In this document: piece after piece, positions 1 to 5,346 of the stretch
Numbering within the stretch: the stretch's first letter is position 1
Layout of the letters: every line of letters starts with the position of its first letter
Source: DATBFX01 sp036558305
Lineage (GTDB): Bacteria; Chloroflexota; Chloroflexia; Thermomicrobiales; UBA6265
NCBI GenBank assembly: GCA_036558305.1
Contig: DATBFX010000439.1
Coordinates: 1 to 6,888, forward strand
Reading direction: 5' to 3'
DNA: 6,888 bases
Notes under the pieces: model-generated
What the model was told of the DNA's origin: nothing
Seen by the model: the letters and a program-made list of their open reading frames with translations, nothing else
Database searches by the model: none
Program-made: the position numbers and the translations under genes

Positions 1-79
1 GTATACTTGCTGAACAAGGCATTAAGGGCTCGGCCCACCTTGCACAGAGCAGTCAAGTTGGAGAAGGCCGCGAACGTTG

Positions 80-152
80 GCGCCCGTAGCTCAGCGGATA
101 GAGCGCTTGCCTCCGGAGCAAGAGGTCGCGTGTTCGAGTCACGCCGGGCGTA
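80..152 (+). tRNA. tRNA-Arg (anticodon CCG)
   Basis: The 73-base cloverleaf folds completely. The 7-bp acceptor stem pairs 80-86 with 145-151, with a terminal G-U pair at 80/151. The D stem is 89-92/101-104. The anticodon stem is 106-110/118-122 around a 7-base loop 111-117 with anticodon CCG at 113-115. The variable loop is 123-127. The T stem is 128-132/140-144 with loop TTCGAGT at 133-139. The discriminator base is A152. No CCA is encoded (the next bases are CCG), so CCA must be added after transcription. The anticodon reads CGG arginine codons, which are common in the high-GC genes here. tRNA-Arg genes are frequent integration sites, and remnants of mobile DNA lie within 5 kb, but no second copy of the tRNA 3' end was found in the window. 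Confidence 0.96.
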
Positions 153-172
153 CCGACAAAAACCGCATAGGA

Positions 173-220
173 TCAAGGGCGAAACGGGCGACCCCATGGG
201 GTCGCCCGTTTCGCCCTTGA
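173..220. terminator. Perfect 48-bp palindrome after the tRNA, probable bidirectional terminator
   Basis: Positions 173-196 are the exact reverse complement of 197-220, with the centre between 196 and 197 (CCCCATGGGG). In RNA this gives a 22-bp stem with a CATG loop, starting 20 bases after the tRNA. There is no T-run on either side, so it is not a textbook intrinsic terminator. Its position between the tRNA and the 3' side of the minus-strand pseudogene suggests it stops or processes transcripts from both directions. Role inferred; the palindrome itself is plain in the sequence. Confidence 0.6.
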
Positions 221-325
221 CCACGATGTGGCCATTCTGTGGCCATGGCAGACGAGAACGCGACGCTGCCGGTTGCTCTCCGATCTTTCTGCTGCTCGCG
301 AAGTAGCCACACCGACGTCAGGACT

Positions 326-617
326 CTCAACCGTCCGCTGGATGTCGTGAGCGACCGCGAACCCGGCTGTCTTTACGCGGGCGACGTCGGCCCCACGCTG
401 AGTGCGCAGTACGTTCGTCGCGATGATTGTGCCGATACTGAGCCCGGCGATAGCATCGCCCATCAACCCCGAGTTCTCGTTCCCTTCGAGCAGCGCGTCG
501 ATTGGCAGCGTGGGGTTGACGGCGACTTGGCGATGACGAGCCGATTCGTGCCCACGTCTCTCGCATCACATCGGTGGTGAACGTACCGACGGTGTCGATG
601 CCGATGCGTACGGGCAT
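326..617 (-). pseudogene. Decayed N-terminus of a hydantoinase/oxoprolinase (HyuA-like) gene
   Basis: Read on the minus strand, an ATG at 617-615 follows a GAGGG Shine-Dalgarno-like site (626-630) and begins MPVRIGIDTVGTFTTDV. This resembles the ATP-binding N-terminus of the hydantoinase A/oxoprolinase family (consensus near MRIGIDTGGTFTD). The similarity then jumps frame to GTNRLVIAKSPSTP (552-511), and jumps again to SIGTIIATNVLRTQRGADVA followed by KTAGFAVAHDIQR (within 466-326), matching the family's GTTVATNALLERRGA and TTRGFRDVLEIGR blocks in the right order. Three frames are therefore needed for about 100 residues, and no homology is seen beyond 326, where the full protein would run for several hundred more. 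The family splits hydantoins or 5-oxoproline in an ATP-dependent way; this copy cannot be functional. Assignment rests on motif recall, not alignment. Confidence 0.62.
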
Positions 618-702
618 ATGTGTTTCCCTCATTTGGATTTCCCTGCAAATTCTCAAGGTCAACCGCTCTGCGAAGCGTGTGGTGTAATTGTCTCACTCCC
701 AC

Positions 703-762
703 CGGGTGATGGAGGCACCACCGAGGTAGCCAGGAACTTCCCAAGTGCCACCATGCCACCCG
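703..762. repeat. Imperfect inverted repeat, 16-bp arms
   Basis: Arm 703-718 pairs with 745-762: CGGGTG (703-708) with CACCCG (757-762), and 709-718 with 745-754 with a single A-A mismatch. Two extra bases (755-756) bulge out of the right arm, and the loop is 26 bases. On the minus strand it lies roughly 90-145 bases before the decayed hydantoinase start, so it may be an old leader hairpin or the trace of a small inserted element. Function unknown. Confidence 0.5.
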
Positions 763-804
763 CCGACGCGCCGAGACCTCTTGGTCGAGGTGGCCAGATG
801 TACT

Positions 805-821
805 TCAAGCTCCGAGCTTGA
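805..821. repeat. 17-base palindrome
   Basis: TCAAGCTC (805-812) and GAGCTTGA (814-821) are exact reverse complements around a single central C. The lack of a loop favours a protein-binding site in DNA over an RNA hairpin. No adjacent intact gene explains it. Confidence 0.4.
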
Positions 822-1220
822 GCCCTGTGGCGCCGGAGCGCGATTCCTTGTCGTGGTCAAGGTTTCCCACTCTTTCATCTCGAGCGTCACCCGCTCAGTT
901 ATCTGCTCTCGTTGCCTACCCCTTTGAGGTGTGGGGAGCGAAGACGCGCGGCCACTCGTGAGGCCGGAAGCTCCGAGGCCGGCTGGTCACCAAAGGGCCA
1001 GCGCGCGTCCGCAGCCCGGCGCACCCACACCGCCCCCTTGTATCTCGGGGGCGGTGGCGACGGCCACCCGGTGGCGGCAGGCCGGTGCTCCCCAGGTCTT
1101 CGCGAGGCCACAAAAATGCGTTGGTCGCCGTCGCCGATGTCCCATCGAACCCGAACAGTTGCCGGGGCCGACCCGCTCAAGCCCGCATCAGACAAGGACG
1201 GGTCATCCGGGAGGACGACG

Positions 1221-1340
1221 TTGGCGCGCGCACCTTTTTTTGTCGGCATCGACGTCGCCAAGGACCGCCTGGACATCGCCGTCCGCCCCGACCGCGGCCG
1301 CCACCCGCTCCCGGCGCGCCGTCCCCCGGGCATCCGCGAT
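1221..1340 (+). pseudogene. N-terminal remnant of an IS110-family transposase
   Basis: A TTG codon at 1221, preceded by GGGAGG (1209-1214), opens a frame reading ARAPFFVGIDVAKDRLDIAV and then RPDRGRHPLP and GIRDPGD. FVGIDVAKD.LDIAVRP is characteristic of the N-terminus of IS110-family (DEDD-type) transposases, including the first catalytic Asp (codon 1251-1253). GIRD may correspond to the weakly conserved glycine-isoleucine block that follows. After about 1340 the frame stays open to 1595 but becomes low-complexity Gly/Arg/Ala with no further family motifs, and neither other frame restores them. The usual protein is roughly 300-400 residues, so most of it, including the C-terminal serine-containing domain, is missing or unrecognisable. 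Whether TTG was the true start is uncertain. Confidence 0.62.
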
Positions 1341-1929
1341 CCGGGCGATCCCGGCGGACGGGGCGGGTCGGCGGCGGGCCAGTTCCTGCAGGAGCGCCCG
1401 CGCCCGCCAGACGAACGTTCCGGCGCCTTGGCGGAAGCGGCCGGATCGGCGCCCTGCGGCGGCGGTGCGGGCCGGGCCGCAGGCGACCGGGGTGCGGGCG
1501 GCCGGGGCCAGGGGGCGAGGCGGGCGACGGTGCCGTGCAGGAGCGGGGCTCGCCGGGCAGCGGCGGGAGGAACGTGGGGCGGGCGGCGCGGTTGAGCGGC
1601 CAGAGCCGGGTGCCCGCCCACCGCCGGTCGGCACCACCGCCCAGACGGCGCTCCGCGGCGATTCACCCGCGACAGGTGTCGTAACTGTGGTCGCACCCTC
1701 GTGCGGACCTCACTATCGATTACGGATCGGATCTCGACCCTCACCGTCTCCCGCCATGATTGAGGTTGATGCAGATGCGGGTTCTAGACACCGGCAGTAC
1801 CCGTGCGACCGAGTTTTGCCGTCGCCCGATCGCCGCCGCGAAGACCATGCTTCGGCGTTACAGATCATGAGCTTTACGGGAACACTCGGCCGAAGGCGCA
1901 CGATCGATACGTTGCTGCCAGAGCGCGGC
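1341..1929. other. Gene-free, very GC-rich then mixed sequence
   Basis: From 1341 to about 1640 the sequence is extremely GC-rich, and all long frames on both strands are Arg/Gly/Pro/Ala-rich with no recognisable domain. This is probably scrambled or strongly diverged remains of the IS110 element or older DNA. From about 1680 to 1929 composition returns to normal. This part lies downstream of the LPQTG-protein gene and shows no gene. One candidate hairpin at 1834-1857 is listed separately. Confidence 0.5.
1834..1857 (-). terminator. Possible terminator hairpin of the LPQTG-protein gene
   Basis: CGCCGCGAAG (1834-1843) pairs with CTTCGGCG (1850-1857) with one or two bulged bases and a 6-base loop, about 70 bases past the stop codon of the minus-strand gene. 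No T-run follows on the minus strand, so intrinsic termination is only possible, not shown. Confidence 0.25.
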
Positions 1930-2616
1930 CTAACGTCCTTGACCCCTCGACGGCAAGCCGACTGGTCCCGCACCGGCGGCGCGACGATCGCGCCTTAAAC
2001 CGAAGGCAACCGCACCGATGGTCGCAACGACACCGAGGAGGCCGACAAGCAGGGGGGTATTCCCTTGCGGCTCGGCAGCACCCGACCCCTGTCCGGTCTG
2101 CGGCAGCGTCGTCGTCCCGCCGACGTCTTCGCCGGTATCCCCGGTCGTATCCGCGCCCTCCACGATGTCGTACCAGTCGCAGACGACTTGGTCGCCGTCT
2201 TCGATGTCGATGGTTACCGCACCGCCGGTGTCGACGGCACTGCCGTCGAAGAGCACCACATCGTCCGTCAGGTCCCGGCAATAGACGTATGCGCCCAGGT
2301 ACTGGGCAAACACGTCGGGATCCTCCGTGATCGTGACCGTCGTTGCCGGACCATGGAAACTGATGCGACCACTTTCGTCGGTTGTTCCCTCGGCGCCGTT
2401 GACGGTGAACGAGATGCCTTCCAGCGTGTTGTCGTGGCAGTTCTCGAAAATGTCTGATCCGACACCGTGGAAGCACTCCGCTTTGTGGATCTCCAGTGTT
2501 GCCTCACTCATCGCCTCATCGTCCTGGGCCGAGACGGTTCCGGAGACCGCCCAGACCAGTCCGAAGATCACCGCCGGAGCGATGAGGATCCGCGAGATCA
2601 GGTTAGCGCGTTTCAT
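1930..2616 (-). CDS. LPQTG-anchored secreted protein with SpaA/prealbumin-like region
   Basis: The 228-aa protein is probably exported and sortase-anchored. Residues 1-30 form a signal peptide: MKR, a hydrophobic core LIAPAVIFGLVWAV, and likely cleavage after SGTVSA before QDDEA. Residues about 40-152 resemble a SpaA/prealbumin-like fold: TLEIHKAECF, then GISFTVNG, GRISFHG, a TVTITEDP strand and QVVCDWYDI. Four cysteines (48, 60, 113, 146) could form two disulfides. A Thr/Gly/Asp-rich stretch leads to LPQTG (171-175), a membrane segment about 187-207, and RRDRR. The 16 residues after RRDRR are a longer tail than usual for sortase substrates. The ATG at 2616-2614 was chosen because a signal peptide follows directly. 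A GTG at 2694 would add 26 residues that would bury the signal, although AGGAGGT at 2695-2701 abuts it. No sortase gene is in the window. Ligand unknown; adhesion or surface decoration is inference. Confidence 0.85.
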   Translation of the reverse strand: MKRANLISRILIAPAVIFGLVWAVSGTVSAQDDEAMSEATLEIHKAECFHGVGSDIFENCHDNTLEGISFTVNGAEGTTDESGRISFHGPATTVTITEDPDVFAQYLGAYVYCRDLTDDVVLFDGSAVDTGGAVTIDIEDGDQVVCDWYDIVEGADTTGDTGEDVGGTTTLPQTGQGSGAAEPQGNTPLLVGLLGVVATIGAVAFGLRRDRRAAGAGPVGLPSRGQGR

Positions 2617-2647
2617 GTCTCTCTTTTCCCCCCCGATGGATACGGCA

Positions 2648-2666
2648 GGTGGGCGCCGTGCCCACC
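2648..2666 (-). other. Leader hairpin upstream of the LPQTG-protein gene
   Basis: GGTGGGC (2648-2654) and GCCCACC (2660-2666) form a 7-bp GC-rich stem with a 5-base loop. It ends about 30 bases before the chosen start codon in the minus-strand transcript, between the predicted promoter and the gene. It may protect the mRNA or modulate translation. No known riboswitch class was recognised. Confidence 0.45.
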
Positions 2667-2825
2667 CCTCCAGACACGAGCACTCCGGTAGCACCTCCTA
2701 GGGGCCAGGTGGCCGCAACACGGGGAGACGCGCGGGCAGCACGTACCATCCACGAGCCGCCATGCGGGCAAGGCGACATCACGCGCAAACACCCGCTCTA
2801 CGGGGAGGATGTTGGGGGCATCCGA

Positions 2826-2854
2826 ATTCTAGCGTACGGACACGTTGAGCGCAA
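2826..2854 (-). promoter_or_regulatory. Sigma70-type promoter for the LPQTG-protein gene
   Basis: On the minus strand, TTGCGC (2854-2849) and TAGAAT (2831-2826) are separated by exactly 17 bases. The -10 box matches the consensus at five of six positions and the -35 box keeps the TTG. Transcription would start near 2819, giving a leader of about 200 bases before the ATG at 2616. Confidence 0.55.
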
Positions 2855-2950
2855 CCAGTCGGGCGACGGATTGGGGCCTTTTCAGGATGCGACAGTCCCC
2901 ATATGAAGAAATTTGGCTCACGAGTCGGATTCTTTCATAGAACGCCAAAA

Positions 2951-2998
2951 GAAGCAATAATGGATGATTGATCAGGCGATGGGCGATCCGATTGCTTC
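2951..2998. repeat. Inverted repeat GAAGCAAT / ATTGCTTC, candidate operator
   Basis: GAAGCAAT (2951-2958) and ATTGCTTC (2991-2998) are perfect 8-bp reverse complements, 40 bases apart start to start (about four helical turns), so both half-sites face the same side of the DNA. The right arm covers the proposed -35 box of the operon promoter. The spacer holds two GGCGAT direct repeats and a TGATCA palindrome. The small helix-turn-helix protein encoded just downstream is the obvious candidate ligand. Inference from layout only. Confidence 0.4.
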
Positions 2999-3021
2999 AT
3001 CTCGATTCGCTCGGCTAGCCT
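2992..3021 (+). promoter_or_regulatory. Candidate promoter of the HTH / NlpC-P60 operon
   Basis: TTGCTT (2992-2997) and TAGCCT (3016-3021) are spaced by 18 bases. Both boxes are partial matches to the consensus. The start would fall near 3028, leaving a leader of about 165 bases. Plausible rather than certain; the TAAACT box at 3145-3150 is an alternative. Confidence 0.35.
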
Positions 3022-3182
3022 GCGAACCATGCACATGTCGATGTGACTATGTGGCACTACTGATAAGAGATTTGCGAAACCTGGCGTTTCCCGGACGGAC
3101 TTCCCCGATCATGCGGCTGCGAGCAGGACGAAGGTACTGAATGCTAAACTGTCGCCGAACCGAATCGCGGGCAACGTCGAGG

Positions 3183-3190
3183 GAGGGGAG
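3183..3190 (+). promoter_or_regulatory. Strong ribosome binding site
   Basis: The purine run GAGGGGAG lies 5 bases before the ATG at 3196 (2 before an alternative GTG at 3193). It fixes the start of the helix-turn-helix gene near 3193-3196 and rules out starts further upstream. Confidence 0.7.
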
Positions 3191-3195
3191 ACGTG

Positions 3196-3471
3196 ATGCA
3201 CGACGACGGAATTCGGAGCGATTGTGCTTGGCTTTCGGTGTCAGAAGCGGCTCGGATCGCGGGGGTGCACCGGTACACGGTTTACAATTGGATCGAGCGG
3301 GGGCGATTGCAGGCGCTTCCAGGAGACGACGGTTACCGGATCAAGACCACAGACTTGAACCGATATCTCGCGACTCGTCGGGCCGCGGCCGCGGTCGGGA
3401 TACGCATGGGAACATTGCTCATGTGGGCCGACCGAGCGAACGGACCCGCCAGCGAACTGGGAGCAAGGTGA
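3196..3471 (+). CDS. Small excisionase/MerR-type helix-turn-helix DNA-binding protein
   Basis: The 91-aa protein has one recognisable domain. WLSVSEAARIAGVHRYTVYN (12-31) is a helix-turn-helix of the HTH_17/excisionase type, continued by WIERGRLQAL, a GDDGYRI wing (44-49) and TTDLNRYLATRR (51-62). The C-terminal ~30 residues carry no recognised domain. ATG 3196 has a strong ribosome binding site; GTG 3193 would add one Met. Its TGA (3469-3471) overlaps the GTG start of the next gene (GTGA), so the two are probably translationally coupled. Known proteins of this fold act as small transcription factors or as directionality factors of integrases. With an intact cell-wall enzyme downstream and no intact integrase nearby, a regulatory role on its own promoter or the divergent gene is more likely. 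The target is not known. Confidence 0.82.
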   Translation: MHDDGIRSDCAWLSVSEAARIAGVHRYTVYNWIERGRLQALPGDDGYRIKTTDLNRYLATRRAAAAVGIRMGTLLMWADRANGPASELGAR

Positions 3472-4787
3472 GTCGCGCGACGACTCGTCGTCGTCGCCCG
3501 GCAAGACGGCGGGCGACGACGCTCCTGGTCGCCGTAGTCATCGCCATCGTGGCTCTCGGCCTCCGTTTTCCGCCGTCGAACCCGGCGCACGCCCAAGACG
3601 CGTCTGCCACCGCGACACCAGATGACTCGGCCTGGGGCGTCGACGCCCCCAACGCCGACTCCGAAGACGACGCCGTGGCCACCGGATCCGACAACTGCGA
3701 CGACGCTTGCGACGCACCGACGGAGGCGCCACCGACCGAAACCCCGATCCCCGAGCCGACCGAATCGACGACCTGGGACGCCACCGCACCGTCGATGGCG
3801 ACGCCACCATCCGGTGTGTCCACATCCCCGACGCCGGTCACGCTCGGTCCCGACGACCCCTCACTTTTCGGCTGGCCGACGACCATCGGCGGCACCCCGC
3901 TCTGGCTCCCACCGGAGGTCCTGACTCGCTATCCGGAACGCGAAGTGGTCGCCCGTATCAACGCCGGCGGTCCGGCCGTAACGACGGGCGGCGACGTGGT
4001 TTGGGAAGCAGATGCCGAGTACACCGGCGGCGCCTCTTTCCGTCGCCGCGCCGAGACCGAGATCACCGGGACCGATGACGATGCCATCTTCCGCACCGAG
4101 CGACGTAGCACTGTCTCGGGTGGTCGCTTCAGCTACGCGATTCCGGTCACGACGCCCGGCACCTATCGCGTCCGGCTCTTTTTCGTGGCATCGAGTTCCA
4201 CAGACGGCGGGCGAGTCCTCAACGTCAATATGGAAGGCGGCACCAGGGAACTCGATCACTGGGATCTCCATGCCCAGGGAACACCGCCTCAGGCCGTGGT
4301 CGAGGAGTTCGATGTCTGGGTCGACGACGGCACCCTCGACATCGTCTTCGACGGGGTAACCGGGCGGGCGGCGGTGGCGGCGATTGAGGTGCTCGGGCCA
4401 CCGCACACAGCCGGCGAAACCATCGTGAACTTCGCCTTACGGTACCTCGGCTACCCGTACGTCTGGGCAACCGCCGGGCCAGACAGTTTCGATTGCTCCG
4501 GGTTCACCGACTGGGTCGTGTCCCATGTCCTGGGCATCCACATCGGCTACAACCAACTGGAGCAAATCGTCTTCGGGACCGCCGTTGAACTGCCGGAACT
4601 GCAACCGGGCGACCTGGTCTTCTTCGCCAACACACACCCGGTCCTGGAGGGTGTTTCGCACGTCGGCATCTACATCGGCAACGGCCAGTTCGTCCATGCA
4701 TCGAGCGCGAACGGGGTCGTGACCATCAACGACCTCACCGGTGGATACTATGCTGACCATTACTACGGCGCCGTCCGACTCGTATAA
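3468..4787 (+). CDS. Exported malectin-like plus NlpC/P60 cell-wall hydrolase
   Basis: The 439-aa protein starts at GTG 3468, overlapping the previous stop by 4 bases, with GGGAG (3459-3463) as binding site. Longer in-frame extensions would run through the helix-turn-helix gene and lack a signal. Residues 1-16 are Arg-rich, 17-33 hydrophobic, and AHA-Q (41-43) is a likely signal peptidase site. Residues 44-130 are a Thr/Pro/Asp/Ser-rich linker with two cysteines (77, 81). Residues about 158-312 match a malectin domain: VARINAGGPAV, VVWEADAEY, a T.DD.IFRTER block, YAIPVTTPGTYRVRLFF, DDGTLDIVFDG and AAIEVLGPP. Residues about 314-439 are NlpC/P60: LGYPYVW, then DCSGF with catalytic Cys343, SHVGIYIGNGQFVHA with His398 and His410 as the likely third residue. 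The family cleaves peptidoglycan peptides, usually at gamma-D-glutamyl bonds. The malectin part may hold the enzyme on glycans (inferred). Confidence 0.9.
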   Translation: MSRATTRRRRPARRRATTLLVAVVIAIVALGLRFPPSNPAHAQDASATATPDDSAWGVDAPNADSEDDAVATGSDNCDDACDAPTEAPPTETPIPEPTESTTWDATAPSMATPPSGVSTSPTPVTLGPDDPSLFGWPTTIGGTPLWLPPEVLTRYPEREVVARINAGGPAVTTGGDVVWEADAEYTGGASFRRRAETEITGTDDDAIFRTERRSTVSGGRFSYAIPVTTPGTYRVRLFFVASSSTDGGRVLNVNMEGGTRELDHWDLHAQGTPPQAVVEEFDVWVDDGTLDIVFDGVTGRAAVAAIEVLGPPHTAGETIVNFALRYLGYPYVWATAGPDSFDCSGFTDWVVSHVLGIHIGYNQLEQIVFGTAVELPELQPGDLVFFANTHPVLEGVSHVGIYIGNGQFVHASSANGVVTINDLTGGYYADHYYGAVRLV

Positions 4788-5281
4788 AGTCGTTCGATGG
4801 TTCCCTTCCAGGCGATCGTGAACCGGTCGTTGCGCCCGAGGCGGGTGCCGGCCGGATCGGGATGAACGGTGCCGCGAATCCGAGGCGTCTCGTACACCGC
4901 CAGGGTCGCGTCTGCAAGCCCTTAGCGGACATGGGCGGCAAAGCGTGTGATCGCGCCCGCTTCGTCCGCAGGAAGGTCATCGGCGCGGACCGCGTCCAAT
5001 TCCGCCCACTCGGCGTCGAGGCGGGCGATCAGCGATTCGATGTCGGCCATGCGTCGGCGGATGGCTTCCTTCGACGCGGATCCGGCGCCGATCAACCCGT
5101 CGACCGTCATTTGACGCCGGTGTCGTTGGCGATCGACTTCGGTGTCCAGCGCGGTGAGGCGGTCTCGGCGCAGCCCGTTGGAACGGTGCAGCCAAATCTT
5201 ATCCGTGGGCGAGAACGTGGCGGCGACGATGCTGCGGACGACGCATTCGGTACCGCTGGGGAGCGCGGCCCAACCGTACCC
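4763..5281 (-). pseudogene. C-terminal remnant of a large serine recombinase
   Basis: On the minus strand from about 5281 the frame reads GTECVVRSIVAATF...IW, like the zinc-ribbon end of large serine recombinases. Next come a coiled-coil-like stretch (RLTALDTEVDRQRHRRQ, then VDGLIGAG) and MADIESLIARLDAEWAELDAV, then TRFAAHVR and an in-frame TAA (4924-4922). The same frame resumes family-like sequence beyond the stop (GLADAT, IRGTVHPDPAG, RLGRNDRFTIAWKG) up to TAG 4765-4763. The catalytic N-terminal domain with its serine and the main DNA-binding domain are absent, so this is a 5'-truncated, stop-interrupted relic. Intact relatives integrate or excise mobile elements. The last 25 bases overlap the end of the convergent NlpC/P60 gene, so the element's boundary lies at or inside that gene's end. 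Identity rests on recall of family style. Confidence 0.62.
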
Positions 5282-5293
5282 CGGTCGACCTCG

Positions 5294-5311
5294 CGGCGAT
5301 CGCGATCGCCG
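5294..5311. terminator. 18-bp perfect palindrome after the response regulator gene
   Basis: The sequence is self-complementary over 18 bases and contains two overlapping GCGATCGC octamers (5296-5303 and 5302-5309). It lies 36 bases past the minus-strand response regulator stop. It could act as a terminator stem, but there is no T-run, and it could equally be a relic of the recombinase end. Weak functional call. Confidence 0.35.
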
Positions 5312-5346
5312 AGCGGGGTTCGCCGTGGTCGCGGTTGGCGGGTGCG

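Larger units (their letters stand above)
618..1220. other. Gene-free stretch between hydantoinase and IS110 remnants
   Basis: No open frame here has recognisable protein character; the long frames from about 900 on are explained by high GC. The part nearest 618 would have been the upstream region of the decayed hydantoinase gene. Two inverted repeats are listed separately. The last 200 bases (about 1020-1220) lie just before the IS110 transposase remnant, where the non-coding end of such an element normally sits. They contain short stems such as 1170-1175 (GACCCG) with 1199-1204 (CGGGTC). Confidence 0.5.
2617..3195. other. AT-richer divergent control region
   Basis: This is the longest stretch of lower GC in the window and it separates two divergently transcribed surface-protein units. 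It holds a minus-strand promoter (2826-2854), an inverted repeat (2951-2998) and a weaker plus-strand promoter candidate (2992-3021). A second plus-strand -10-like box, TGCTAAACT (3142-3150), has the extended TG but no acceptable -35. No protein-like ORF is present. Confidence 0.6.

Noticed and set aside
128..152. Attachment-site duplication of the tRNA 3' end
   Set aside because: Only short chance matches (such as TCGAGTTC near 5853) were seen; no repeat long enough to be an att site occurs in the window.
690..880. T-box riboswitch on the minus strand, suggested by GGGTGGCA near 765-750
   Set aside because: The rest of the T-box consensus (ACCGCG), a convincing stem I and a suitable downstream gene are missing.
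899..1998. Several long overlapping open frames on both strands (up to 355 codons)
   Set aside because: High GC removes stop codons in all frames. The translations are low-complexity Arg/Pro/Gly with no domain except the short IS110 motif.
3141..3467. N-terminal extension of the NlpC/P60 protein to 548 aa
   Set aside because: It overlaps the helix-turn-helix gene in another frame and lacks a signal peptide. The GTG at 3468 has a binding site and is followed by a good export signal.
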